Assembly (NCBI RefSeq): GCF_006345825.1
Contig: NZ_VCIX01000092.1
Coordinates: forward strand, 868,001-932,000
Length of the DNA: 64,000 nucleotides
Direction of reading: 5' to 3'
Source of the DNA: Paenibacillus paridis
Lineage (GTDB): Bacteria > Bacillota > Bacilli > Paenibacillales > Paenibacillaceae
The stretch's first letter is position 1; the number at the start of each line of letters is the position of its first letter. The translations under genes and the position numbers were made by a program. The notes beneath the pieces were generated by a model. The model had not been told where the DNA came from and ran no database searches. It saw only the letters and a list, made by a program, of their open reading frames with translations. Below are positions 26,564 to 34,268 of the stretch, piece after piece.

Positions 26564-27133
26564 ATGGATAGCTTAAAACAACGTATTTTAGCAGAATCAT
26601 CCGTATTGTCGAGTAATGTGCTGCGGATGGATGCTTTGATCAACCACCAGGTCGACCCTGCACTCACAATGGAGATGGGACAAGAATTCGCAAGACGCTT
26701 CGCAGAGGAGCATATTACGAAGGTGATTACTGTCGAATCCTCCGGTATCCCTGCGGCTTACGCAACGGCGTATACGCTTGGTGTTCCGCTTGTATTTGCA
26801 CGTCGCAAAAAAACGTTGATCGCCGATCCTGACGCTTATGTGGAGAGAGTGCCTTCCTTCACCAAAGGGATGGTTACTGACATTATGGTGTCAAAGCAGT
26901 TTCTAACCGCGGAAGATCGGGTACTCTTTATTGATGACATTATCGCCAACGGCGATGCCGCACGCGGACTGATCAAAATTATTCAACGCTCCGGAGCTAC
27001 GCTAATAGGTCTAGGCGTCGTTGTCGAGAAGTCGTTTCAAGCCGGCGGAAGAACATTGCGTGAACAGGGTATCCGGGTGGAGCCGCTCGTTCGGATTTCA
27101 TCGCTTGATAACGGTGAAATTAAGTTTGAGTAG
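26564..27133 (+). CDS. Xanthine phosphoribosyltransferase paralog 1
   Basis: A 189-residue type I phosphoribosyltransferase of the Xpt kind, which joins xanthine and PRPP to make XMP. The PRPP loop is VLFIDDIIANGDAARG (about residues 124-139) and the dimer region INHQVDPALTMEMG is conserved. It is more diverged from typical Bacillales Xpt than the second copy at 32276: SSGIPAAYATAYTLGVPLVF and KTLIADPDAYVER replace the usual SSGIAPAV and KSLTL. It could have altered base specificity. ATG at 26564 has GGAGG upstream. Monocistronic, without an adjacent pbuX permease. Confidence 0.85.
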   Translation: MDSLKQRILAESSVLSSNVLRMDALINHQVDPALTMEMGQEFARRFAEEHITKVITVESSGIPAAYATAYTLGVPLVFARRKKTLIADPDAYVERVPSFTKGMVTDIMVSKQFLTAEDRVLFIDDIIANGDAARGLIKIIQRSGATLIGLGVVVEKSFQAGGRTLREQGIRVEPLVRISSLDNGEIKFE

Positions 27134-27215
27134 AATGTTCCAGTACAATTGCTCTTTTCGCATCCGGCATTATCGCTTATAATGATACAGAAGTGATCGA
27201 GGGGAGGCACAAATT

Positions 27216-27536
27216 ATGGGGGAAATGTCTGCAGAGTTTATGTATGCGAAGCTTACTGACGCGAAAGTCCACTTTGAGCGTGCACTAGATTGTAAACATA
27301 CGGAATTTGATGATTTGTATCCTTATATGATTGAGCATCCGCAGTTTTTCTGGTACAAGCGCTATGTCGCGTGGTCGGAGCTGCTAACTATTGTGAAGCT
27401 GTGTGACGAGTTGTCCATTGAATGGAAAGAACAATTCACGGACCGTCAGAGCGAATATATCGGCAAGCGCGTGATGTCATCTCGCGTTCTGGATGAGTGG
27501 TACGAAACGAATGATGCGAAAGAGCATGCGGGTTAA
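27216..27536 (+). CDS. Hypothetical protein (106 residues)
   Basis: A soluble, helix-rich protein starting MGEMSAEFMYAKLTDAKVHF, rich in Trp, Tyr and Phe (EHPQFFWYKRYVAWSELL) with no membrane segment. ATG at 27216 has GGGAGG 8 bases upstream, a strong site. I do not recognise the family. The next small gene begins 107 bases downstream in the same direction. Confidence 0.7.
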   Translation: MGEMSAEFMYAKLTDAKVHFERALDCKHTEFDDLYPYMIEHPQFFWYKRYVAWSELLTIVKLCDELSIEWKEQFTDRQSEYIGKRVMSSRVLDEWYETNDAKEHAG

Positions 27537-27643
27537 TTGAGCGAGCAGGTAGTCTCAATGGAGCGTCATTAATTATGATAGTTGGAAGAACCTCAATGCG
27601 TTGCGAGAGCAGGCATTGGGGTTTTTACATAACCACAGGAGGA

Positions 27644-27886
27644 ATGGAATTGATTAGCGAAGAGCAGTTGGACAAGTTCCGCGTTAGCGGCGAGACCATT
27701 CGTGTGGTGAGGGACGGGATGGAAGTCAATGATGTCCATGGCATCGTCGTTGCTTGGGATGAAAGCTCCGTCGTCATCCGCCGTCCGAATCGTAGAGTTG
27801 TAAAATTAAGCAGAGTTTATAGTTATGCTCCTGTATCCGAGGAAAGAGTAAACCCTCTGGAGGATACAGAATCCAATCATTCCTAA
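27644..27886 (+). CDS. Hypothetical small beta-rich protein
   Basis: About 80 residues, with GETIRVVRDGMEVNDVHGIV followed by VVAWDESSVVIRRPNRRVVK, which looks like a small beta-barrel. AGGAGG at 27637-27642 nearly touches ATG 27644, so TTG 27650 may be the true start. The frame extends upstream but without another ribosome site. Function unknown. A terminator follows directly. Confidence 0.6.
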   Translation: MELISEEQLDKFRVSGETIRVVRDGMEVNDVHGIVVAWDESSVVIRRPNRRVVKLSRVYSYAPVSEERVNPLEDTESNHS

Positions 27887-27890
27887 TTTC

Positions 27891-27928
27891 AAAGCCGCCT
27901 TCACTTATTAGTGAACGGTGGCTTTTTT
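27891..27928 (+). terminator. Intrinsic terminator
   Basis: AAAGCCGCCTTCAC / GTGAACGGTGGCTTT arms, followed by seven T. Confidence 0.85.
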
Positions 27929-28066
27929 TGATCAGACGTAAACCATAGTGAGGCGTGGTGTGTCATTCGGGGGAATGACGCATAGCATTCCTAGCCCTTT
28001 GTTTATTTAAGCGGAGGAAAGGGTATAAGTATATCAAGTAAAGCATTTATTGAAGGAGGAATGAGC

Positions 28067-28405
28067 ATGTCAGAAGTCAATCATGTAGTGGACAAAGACG
28101 GTGAGCTGAAGCTCGGGAAAATCGATCAAGCACTCGATAAAATGGATGAGGGAAAAAAAGACGAGATTTTGCAAAACTTCCAGCAATTCAAAGGTTACCT
28201 TGCCAGGCGAATCGAGCTGGCTGAAAATATCGGTTTAAATGAGGAACAGCTTGCGCTTATCGCCCAGAAGGTTGCAGGTTATCTTGCGGAAAACGAAGAG
28301 CCTCGCAATAGCGAAGAAAAGCTGCTGCAGGAGCTTTGGAAGGTAGGGAACGAACAGGAGCAGCATAAGCTGTCACATCTGCTTGTAAAGCTAGCTCAGG
28401 CTTAA
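28067..28405 (+). CDS. DUF3243 family protein (YmfJ-like)
   Basis: A 112-residue acidic helical protein. The segments LDKMDEGKKDEILQNFQQFK and KLLQELWKVGNEQEQHKLSH match the DUF3243 family of Bacillales. ATG 28067 is chosen, 7 bases after GGAGG; an in-frame ATG at 28061 abuts the ribosome site. Function unknown. It is followed by a terminator and a convergent cupin gene. Confidence 0.85.
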   Translation: MSEVNHVVDKDGELKLGKIDQALDKMDEGKKDEILQNFQQFKGYLARRIELAENIGLNEEQLALIAQKVAGYLAENEEPRNSEEKLLQELWKVGNEQEQHKLSHLLVKLAQA

Positions 28406-28424
28406 TGGAATAAATGCAGGTAGA

Positions 28425-28465
28425 AGAACCCTTGGCTTCCTTCGTGGAAATCAAGGGTTCTTTTG
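28425..28465 (+). terminator. Intrinsic terminator after the DUF3243 gene
   Basis: AGAACCCTTG / CAAGGGTTCT arms with a 17-base loop and TTTTG tail. Confidence 0.75.
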
Positions 28466-28473
28466 CTTCCAGA

Positions 28474-28971
28474 TTATTTCCACAAGTTGAGCAGTGGCCC
28501 GTCAAAGCCATACACCGGATCGGTATCGGGAATCGGAACTTGGCGGATTTCCTCTAATGCCAGCGGTCGCTCTCCTTCCTTGCCGCGCCTAAGGTTATAA
28601 TCCATGCCATCGGGATACGCGCCAACGATCTGGAAGTCCGGACTGGCGCTAAGCCGCTTATGTCCCGTACCGGCAGGAAGCAAAATAATATCTCCGGCAT
28701 GGAGCTTGATCGCTTTACCCTGCTCGCCGCCAGCTTGAATGGTGGCGGATCCGCTTTTGACGCCAAGCACCTCATGGGAATTGCTATGATAGTGATGGAA
28801 ATCGTACACACCGTTGGTCCAGCTGTTTCTCCAATTATGGGAGTTAAACAAAGCTTCGATTTGGCTAGGCTTGTCTTTAGCGGCACCTAGATAGAGGAGT
28901 AACGGTAGATGGGGATTATTCGGAATGATTCCGTCATCGTCAAATCTAAAGGTCATGACAGTTGAATCCAT
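28474..28971 (-). CDS. YjlB family cupin
   Basis: A 165-residue single-domain cupin of the YjlB family. The cupin metal motif is seen as FHHYHSNSHEVLGVKSGSA (about residues 58-76) and the second motif as GDIILLPAGTGHKRL. The C-terminal block PIPDTDPVYGFDGPLLNLW is typical of YjlB. ATG 28971 has AGAGGTG 8 bases upstream; the frame extends to 28989. Enzymatic role unknown. It is convergent with the DUF3243 gene. Confidence 0.85.
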   Translation of the reverse strand: MDSTVMTFRFDDDGIIPNNPHLPLLLYLGAAKDKPSQIEALFNSHNWRNSWTNGVYDFHHYHSNSHEVLGVKSGSATIQAGGEQGKAIKLHAGDIILLPAGTGHKRLSASPDFQIVGAYPDGMDYNLRRGKEGERPLALEEIRQVPIPDTDPVYGFDGPLLNLWK

Positions 28972-29014
28972 AACAACAGCACCTCTCATAAGTTTTAATA
29001 TAGTTTAACTCATC

Positions 29015-29052
29015 AAGACCCTAATTCCACTACGGAATTGGGGTCTTTTTTT
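29015..29052 (+). terminator. Terminator-like hairpin
   Basis: AAGACCCTAATTCC / GGAATTGGGGTCTT with an eight-T tail on the + strand. It lies between the cupin start and the GH43 gene, with no + strand gene directly before it. It may stop read-through from the left or antisense transcripts. Confidence 0.6.
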
Positions 29053-29228
29053 CGTAAATGCAGCTGATTGCCGGTTCAAAGGACTTGAAAATGCGATTGA
29101 GTTTTTGAAACGCCTAGAATATTTAAAATCGTCTCATGGTGAACGATTGGTTAGTCGGGTTATGCTGATGAGAGCTATTCCGTTGTTTTTTGTTTAACCA
29201 TGAAATTTATGAATGCAGGAGGATTATG

Positions 29229-30554
29229 ATGATGAGAAATGAAAGCATACCGGCAAGCCTTGCGAAGGCAACCTCAAGGAATCCTTTGATTACAACGATA
29301 TTTACCGCTGATCCGTCTGCCCATGTATGGGAGGATGGAAAGGTTTATATTTATGCGTCGCACGATATGGACCCTGCCAGGGGCTGTGACTTGATGGACA
29401 GATATCATGTGTTCTCCTCGGAGGATATGGTCAATTGGGTCGATGAGGGGGAGATCCTGCGTTCGGAGGATGTGGCGTGGGGCAGGCCGGAGGGTGGTTT
29501 TATGTGGGCGCCTGATTGCGCTTATAAGAATGGAGTCTATTATTTCTATTATCCGCATCCGAGCGGATCGAATTGGAACGATACCTGGAAAATTGGCGTG
29601 GCGACCAGCGAGAAACCAGCTAGCGGCTTTACTGATCAAGGTTATATACCGGGGCTTGGCGGATTTGCCCTCATTGATCCTTGCGTGTTCGTGGATGAGG
29701 ATGATCGTGCCTATATGTACTATGGGGGCGGCAGCAGATGCGAGGGCGGCGAGCTGAATGAGGATATGGTCTCGATTAACGGAGAAATGCGGGAAATGCT
29801 TGGTCTTGAAGACTTTCACGAAGCGGCATGGGTATTTAAGAGGGAAGGATTGTACTATCTGACGTATGCGGATAATTTGGAAGGGAATAACCGGATGAGA
29901 TACGCTACGAGCGAGCATCCGCTTGGCCCTTGGACATACCGCGGTATTTTTCTGGAGCCGACCGGCTGTTCAACCACTCATGGTTCTGTGGCTCAGTTTA
30001 AGGGGCAATGGTATCTGTTCTATCATAACCAGGACATTTCCGGCGAGGGCAATTTAAGAAGCATTTGTATCGATTATTTGTATTTCAATGAGGATGGATC
30101 GATTCGCACGGTCGTTCAGACCAAGGAAGGCGTTCATCCTGTCGGAGCGGCACCTACGTCTGAACCGTATTCACAAAGCTATCCGGCTGCTGTTACCAGC
30201 GTGGGCGGTGGGGCGACATTGGAGACGAATGTGCAAGGAACGCAAGTCGTAGCAGGTTTACATGCCGAAGGCTCCTACTGCGAGTTTCAAGGGGTTGACG
30301 GCGGCCAAGGAGGCCGAGCTGCCGTTCATATTCGCTATGCTACAGAAGAGCGGCTGGCTAAGCTGAATTTGAAGGTGAATGGTGAGGACCATTCCTTCAT
30401 TAATGCATTATTTACGGGCAGTGAGCAGGACAATATTGGAAATGCCAGTATAACCGTTGTGCTAAAACCCGGGGAGGACAATTGTATTCGTTTTACAGGC
30501 GGTCATGGCGAATTGAGTGTGGAGAGTATAACGGTCATTCCGTTTGCTGATTAA
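29229..30554 (+). CDS. Glycoside hydrolase family 43 with C-terminal CBM6-like domain
   Basis: About 441 residues with no signal peptide, so probably cytoplasmic. The five-bladed beta-propeller (about 15-320) shows the GH43 residues: base Asp in TADPSAHVW, structural Asp in IDPCVFVDEDDRAYMYYGGG and general acid Glu in FHEAAWVFKREGLYYLTYAD (blocks of 20 or fewer shown). The last 120 residues form a beta-sandwich like CBM6. Likely activity is on arabinoxylan or xylo-oligosaccharides. Three ATG codons follow AGGAGG; 29229 and 29232 have the best spacing. It stands alone, with no transporter beside it. Confidence 0.85.
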   Translation: MMRNESIPASLAKATSRNPLITTIFTADPSAHVWEDGKVYIYASHDMDPARGCDLMDRYHVFSSEDMVNWVDEGEILRSEDVAWGRPEGGFMWAPDCAYKNGVYYFYYPHPSGSNWNDTWKIGVATSEKPASGFTDQGYIPGLGGFALIDPCVFVDEDDRAYMYYGGGSRCEGGELNEDMVSINGEMREMLGLEDFHEAAWVFKREGLYYLTYADNLEGNNRMRYATSEHPLGPWTYRGIFLEPTGCSTTHGSVAQFKGQWYLFYHNQDISGEGNLRSICIDYLYFNEDGSIRTVVQTKEGVHPVGAAPTSEPYSQSYPAAVTSVGGGATLETNVQGTQVVAGLHAEGSYCEFQGVDGGQGGRAAVHIRYATEERLAKLNLKVNGEDHSFINALFTGSEQDNIGNASITVVLKPGEDNCIRFTGGHGELSVESITVIPFAD

Positions 30555-30576
30555 CTTCGATAAAGAATTCAAATAG

Positions 30577-30607
30577 CCCTTCAACGAACTTGGTTGAGGG
30601 GTTGTTT
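30577..30607 (+). terminator. Weak terminator after the GH43 gene
   Basis: CCCTTCAAC / GTTGAGGG arms with one bulged base and a T/G-rich tail, 22 bases past the stop. Confidence 0.4.
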
Positions 30608-31243
30608 GATATTTAATTGCAAAATAGAGATTTGCAAAAAGGAAGGATAGCCCTTTTGAATATGAAAAAGCATAGGCAAAGAACAGGAAGGGAAGTCATG
30701 TTATAACCTTCGGTGTTCGATAAAATAGTTGCCTATTAAAGAAGCTGACATCGATATGTTAATGGAGCCGGATTATTGCCGATCATTTATAACGAAGCTT
30801 AAACAGATATGTAAATAAGTCGCCACTTTGGTGGTTTTTTTTGTTGAGAGCGGAACCCTCCTTGAACATCAATAAAATCCATCCCTACACGATCTACTTT
30901 GTAAATAAAAATGTTGACAAAGTAAGGCGTAAACGGTACCTTATACTTTATAAAGTATTATGTTTACTAAGTGTTCGGATACGGTGTATACATAAATCCT
31001 TGAAGCCTATCTTTTACGAATTGGCATGCCGGCTGTTATAGCAATACAAGGGCTAATCTTCGCTAACTTCATCTGGTGAATGGGCTGAAATTAAAGCTGC
31101 CAAGAGATATACCGCAGCTGCAAGGGCATTGTTGATGGAGGGTGGCAATTCGCCTTATAACCTTCCCGGTAAACTGATCTATGAACGGGCGCGAGCCATT
31201 CAAGCTTCGCTTTCTAGCAATTTTAAGTTGAGGAGTGACTTTG
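30608..31243. other. Gene-poor, apparently decayed stretch
   Basis: No intact gene. Near 30727-30815 a stop-bounded frame reads LPIKEADIDMLMEPDYCRSF and then KLKQICK, without a start. A weak CCAC/GGTGG hairpin with eight T lies at about 30822-30842. A TTGACA box is present at 30914-30919, and a perfect 16-base palindrome follows at 30943. I read this as remnants of lost genes. Confidence 0.4.
30943..30958. promoter_or_regulatory. Perfect 16-base palindrome ATACTTTATAAAGTAT
   Basis: Perfect dyad in the gene-poor stretch, 24 bases after a TTGACA box. It looks like an operator, but no target gene starts near it; the Fe-S carrier gene starts 286 bases downstream. Confidence 0.35.
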
Positions 31244-31260
31244 ATGATAGAAATCAGTAA
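31057..31260 (+). pseudogene. C-terminal fragment of an unidentified gene
   Basis: A 67-codon frame, bounded upstream by TAA, that reads SSLTSSGEWAEIKAAKRYTA, continues with GGNSPYNLPGKLIYERARAI and ends in DFDDRNQ. Composition is protein-like, but there is no start with a ribosome site before an internal ATG at 31135. It overlaps the start of the Fe-S carrier gene by 17 bases in another frame. Probably the tail of a truncated gene; a short real peptide cannot be excluded. Confidence 0.35.
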
Positions 31261-31600
31261 GAAGGCCAAATCAGTGATCCATCAAATGATCGTGGAAAAA
31301 GAAAGTGCTGATCTGTTTCTCCGAGTAGGAGTTGAAGACGGAGGTTGCAGCGGATTATCTTATACGATTAAAATGGACGATTTATTGACGGAGGAAGACG
31401 AAATATTGCCGACGGAATTCTTCAACATCGTATGGGATAAACGGACCTTTGATTTTTTGAACGGTGTCAAAATCGACTACCAAAACCAAGGCATGACTGG
31501 CGGGTTTACAATCGATAACCCTAATGCGAAAGCCACCTGCGGTTGCGGTGCCAGCTTCAGAACGGCGACTTATCAAGGAAGCCGTAAAAAGTGTGACTGA
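31244..31600 (+). CDS. A-type iron-sulfur carrier (HesB/IscA family)
   Basis: A 118-residue scaffold/carrier protein. The three conserved cysteines are C35 in GGCSG and C99 and C101 in ATCGCGASF, the standard A-type ligands for Fe-S cluster transfer. ATG 31244 follows GAGGAG by 8 bases; the frame opens 9 bases earlier. A 7Fe ferredoxin gene follows 89 bases later, suggesting the pair is co-transcribed and that one could supply the cluster of the other. It could equally be a general ErpA/YutM-like carrier. Confidence 0.88.
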   Translation: MIEISKKAKSVIHQMIVEKESADLFLRVGVEDGGCSGLSYTIKMDDLLTEEDEILPTEFFNIVWDKRTFDFLNGVKIDYQNQGMTGGFTIDNPNAKATCGCGASFRTATYQGSRKKCD

Positions 31601-31689
31601 AATAAGTGAATTGGATCGAAGTAGCCAGGGGGCATCAAGCTGCAATCCAATAACAGCACTGACAGTTAGGAATAGGGGAGGGAAACAGA

Positions 31690-31935
31690 ATGGCATTTGT
31701 CATAGCGGATGCTTGCATCCATGAAAAAGCAGCCGATTGTGCAGACGTTTGTCCCGTCGATTGTATTGTGGAGGGTGACGATCAGTACTTTATAAATCCT
31801 GATTTATGCATTGACTGTGGAGCTTGCGAGGCGGCGTGTCCGGTTGCAGCGATTTACTACGAAGAAGATTTGCCCGAGCAACAAATGAAATATAGGGATA
31901 AGGCATTTGAATTTTTTAAAAAGCAATCATTTTAA
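31690..31935 (+). CDS. 7Fe-type bacterial ferredoxin
   Basis: An 81-residue ferredoxin. Cysteines fit a [3Fe-4S][4Fe-4S] protein: C9, C17 and C50 for the 3Fe cluster, C21, C40, C43 and C46 for the 4Fe cluster, in ACIHEKAADCADVCPVDCI and LCIDCGACEAACPVAAI. C25 is an extra cysteine. ATG at 31690 follows GGGAGGG. It is an electron carrier whose partner enzyme is not evident here. A terminator follows at once. Confidence 0.9.
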   Translation: MAFVIADACIHEKAADCADVCPVDCIVEGDDQYFINPDLCIDCGACEAACPVAAIYYEEDLPEQQMKYRDKAFEFFKKQSF

Positions 31936-31951
31936 CAGTGTATCTATTACA

Positions 31952-31985
31952 AAAAGGTCGAGGCATCACGCCCCGACCTTTTCTA
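31952..31985 (+). terminator. Terminator after the ferredoxin gene
   Basis: AAAAGGTCG / CGACCTTTT arms around AGGCATCACGCCC, ending in a T-rich tail. Confidence 0.8.
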
Positions 31986-32109
31986 TTATAGAAGAGTTAT
32001 GATTGGCAAACACAATAAAAAAAAACACCCATCCAACTGTTAGTTAAAAACAGATAGATAATGTGCTATACTTTAATGACGAATTATTTGATTTTCACTA
32101 AGAAAAGGA

Positions 32110-32193
32110 TGCGGTCGAGAGGACTCGAACCTCCACGGCTGTTACACCACTAGAACCTGAATCTAGCGCGTCTGCCAATTCCGCCACGACCGC
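32110..32193 (-). tRNA. tRNA-Leu (CAG anticodon)
   Basis: An 84-base cloverleaf on the minus strand: acceptor arm GCGGTCG pairing with CGACCGC, D-loop with GGCAGACGC, anticodon stem CTAGA/TCTAG around TTCAGGT (anticodon CAG), a long variable arm as expected for class II leucine tRNA, and T-loop GGTTCGAGTCC. The discriminator base is A. CCA is not encoded. It is the only tRNA gene in the window. Confidence 0.95.
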
Positions 32194-32275
32194 ATATCTT
32201 GTTTCAACAGAAATTATCATATCATGAATATAGTGGGATAGTCAACAGTATTTTTAAAAAATGGAGGGAACTGCT

Positions 32276-32878
32276 GTGAAGCAATTGGAGCAAAAGATTT
32301 TGGACGAGGGAATTGTCCTTGGAGAGAACGTATTGAAGGTGGATTCCTTCCTTAACCACCAGGTGGATCCGCAGCTGATGCACAGCATTGGCCAGACCTT
32401 TGCTAAGTTATTTGAGGCGGAAGGCATCACGAAGGTGCTTACACTGGAATCCTCAGGCATCGCGCCAGCTGTGATGGCCGCGCTCCTGCTGCAAGTGCCG
32501 TTGATCTTTGCGCGCAAGCGCAAATCGTTGACGTTGAAGGATGATCTTTATACGGAGAAGATCTATTCGTTCACGAAGCAAGAGGAGAGCGAGGTTACTG
32601 TGTCGCGTAAATTTCTGAATGCGGAGGATCGCGTGCTTATTATTGATGACTTTCTTGCTAACGGAGACGCCGCGCTTGGCTTGGCATGCATAGCGGAACA
32701 AGCAGGAGCAGTGGTTGCAGGCATTGGCATTGTGATCGAGAAGGCCTTCCAACCGGGACGAGACGTGCTGATCCAGCAAGGCTACCGCGTACATTCGCTG
32801 GCGAGAGTGGCTTCGCTTTCAGGCGGCAAAGTTGCATTTGTAGCGGAACCTGTGGCTCAAGCATCTTCAAACGATTGA
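32276..32878 (+). CDS. xpt: Xanthine phosphoribosyltransferase
   Basis: Purine salvage enzyme making XMP from xanthine and PRPP. The product, about 200 residues, matches canonical Bacillales Xpt closely: VLKVDSFLNHQVDPQLM, then TLESSGIAPAVMAALLLQVP, RKRKSLTLKDDLY, the PRPP loop VLIIDDFLANGDAALG, and GIGIVIEKAFQPGRD. GTG 32276 is chosen, 8 bases after GGAGG; the frame begins at ATG 32261. A short tail after AFVAEP is extra. It is monocistronic without pbuX, and I see no purine riboswitch in 32194-32275. A promoter for the next gene overlaps its stop codon. Confidence 0.92.
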   Translation: MKQLEQKILDEGIVLGENVLKVDSFLNHQVDPQLMHSIGQTFAKLFEAEGITKVLTLESSGIAPAVMAALLLQVPLIFARKRKSLTLKDDLYTEKIYSFTKQEESEVTVSRKFLNAEDRVLIIDDFLANGDAALGLACIAEQAGAVVAGIGIVIEKAFQPGRDVLIQQGYRVHSLARVASLSGGKVAFVAEPVAQASSND

Positions 32879-32904
32879 CAATTGCAGCGGCATGTAACTA
32901 TAAT
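32875..32904 (+). promoter_or_regulatory. Promoter of the Rrf2 regulator gene
   Basis: Perfect TTGACA (32875-32880) and perfect TATAAT (32899-32904), 18 bases apart. The -35 box overlaps the xpt stop codon. Confidence 0.75.
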
Positions 32905-32962
32905 GCTTACATGATAGGTTGAACGGCAGATTGAAATAAATAACAGACAGGAGGTGATTACG

Positions 32963-33388
32963 TTGACTAGCAACCGTTTTGCGGTAGCGGTTCATATTTT
33001 GACGTTATTAGAGACGAATAAGGCAACGCGCTTAACATCGGATTGGATCGCTGGCAGCGTAAATACGAATCCTGTTGTCATACGAAGAATCATGGGCTTG
33101 TTAAATAAGGCTGGACTTGTTTCGACAAGTGCAGGTGTTGCAGGGGCTACCCTGACAAGGCCGGCGAGCGAGATTACGCTGTACGATATTTACAGCGCCG
33201 TCCATAACCATGGGCAGGACGAGTTATTTGCTATCCATGAGAAACCAAACCCAGCGTGCAGTGTTGGGCGGCACATCCAATCCTCGCTTGAAACGGCTTT
33301 TAGCGAAGCCCAGAAGGCGATGGAGGATAAGCTTGCGGATATTACGCTTGAGCATATCTCGCAGGATGTCGTCAGCAAATTGAACTAA
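32963..33388 (+). CDS. Rrf2 family transcriptional regulator
   Basis: A 141-residue winged-helix regulator: N-terminal helix NRFAVAVHILTLLE, recognition region NTNPVVIRRIMGLLNKAGLV, then the wing VAGATLTRPASEITLYDIYS. Only one cysteine (PACSVG) lies in the sensor loop, so an Fe-S cluster like that of IscR or NsrR is unlikely; it is closer to the YwnA type. TTG 32963 is preferred, 8 bases after a full AGGAGGTGA site; GTG 32954 overlaps that site. It has its own consensus promoter, and a terminator follows. Confidence 0.85.
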   Translation: MTSNRFAVAVHILTLLETNKATRLTSDWIAGSVNTNPVVIRRIMGLLNKAGLVSTSAGVAGATLTRPASEITLYDIYSAVHNHGQDELFAIHEKPNPACSVGRHIQSSLETAFSEAQKAMEDKLADITLEHISQDVVSKLN

Positions 33389-33405
33389 AATAGCTGTAAG
33401 CGAAG

Positions 33406-33430
33406 AGAGGCCTGCGAAGGCCTCTTTTTT
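33406..33430 (+). terminator. Terminator after the Rrf2 gene
   Basis: Perfect AGAGGCCT / AGGCCTCT stem with GCGA loop and six T. It sits between convergent genes. Confidence 0.85.
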
Positions 33431-33434
33431 GTTG

Positions 33435-34268
33435 TTATCCTTTGGTTGCTCCGGCAGTCAGACCTTCGATCAAAAAACGCTGCAGGAACAGAAACAGCAA
33501 GGTTACTGGAATGGCGACAAGCACGGCGCCTGAGGCAAACAGAGTAAATTCGGTAGAGTTGCGCTGACTGACCATTTTGTACAGACCAACCGCGAGGGTT
33601 CGCTGTTCTTCGGTGCGCAGAATCAAATCCGCAAAAATAAAGTCGACGAAAGCCCCGTTGAAAATCATTAGGCTGGCATAGGTTAGCATAGGTTTCGACA
33701 GCGGGATAATAATGCTGAAAAATACCTTTAAATGGCTGGCGCCATCGATCCGCGCGGCATCCTCCAAGCTCTTCGGAATCGTATCGAAGAAGCCTTTGGC
33801 GACAAAAACATTTGTAATGATAGCCCCGGTGCTGTACACAAGAATGAGCGCCCAATGGGAATTTAGCAAGCTCATTGCATTAAGCAGGACGAAGATAGCG
33901 ATCATTGCCATGAAGCCAGGGAACATTTGCAATACGAGAAACAGCTTGAGCGTGGTCTTGCGTCCGACAAAGCGGAACCTCGAAATCGCATACGATGCGA
34001 ACAGGAGGAGGAAGGTTCCGATTAAGGTAGAGAAAAAAGCGACTTTGAGCGTGTTTAGAAACCATACCGGATACATGGTTTTCTCGAATAAGTCGATATA
34101 ATGCTGAAACGTAAACTCGCGCGGGATAAAGGTGTCGCTGTATAGGCTGTTCCCAGTTTTCAGTGATGACAAGATAATCCATAAAGCAGGGAATACGCTG
34201 ATGACGGTGAGGACGCTTAGAATAAAATAGCTTGTACGCAGCTTCCATTTAGCCGATGAACTTCTCAC
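33435..34268 (-). CDS. Maltodextrin-type ABC importer permease (MalG-like)
   Basis: A 277-residue inner permease with six transmembrane helices, starting with the segment LRTSYFILSVLTVISVFPAL. The EAA loop that docks the ATPase reads EDAARIDGASHLKVFFSIII (about residues 165-184). The C-terminal FLQRFLIEGLTAGATKG is typical of MalG/MdxG. It overlaps the MalF-like gene by 4 bases and is the last gene of the operon. No ATPase gene is present; a shared MsmX-type ATPase elsewhere is expected. Substrate likely maltodextrin or cyclodextrin. Confidence 0.88.
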   Translation of the reverse strand: MRSSSAKWKLRTSYFILSVLTVISVFPALWIILSSLKTGNSLYSDTFIPREFTFQHYIDLFEKTMYPVWFLNTLKVAFFSTLIGTFLLLFASYAISRFRFVGRKTTLKLFLVLQMFPGFMAMIAIFVLLNAMSLLNSHWALILVYSTGAIITNVFVAKGFFDTIPKSLEDAARIDGASHLKVFFSIIIPLSKPMLTYASLMIFNGAFVDFIFADLILRTEEQRTLAVGLYKMVSQRNSTEFTLFASGAVLVAIPVTLLFLFLQRFLIEGLTAGATKG

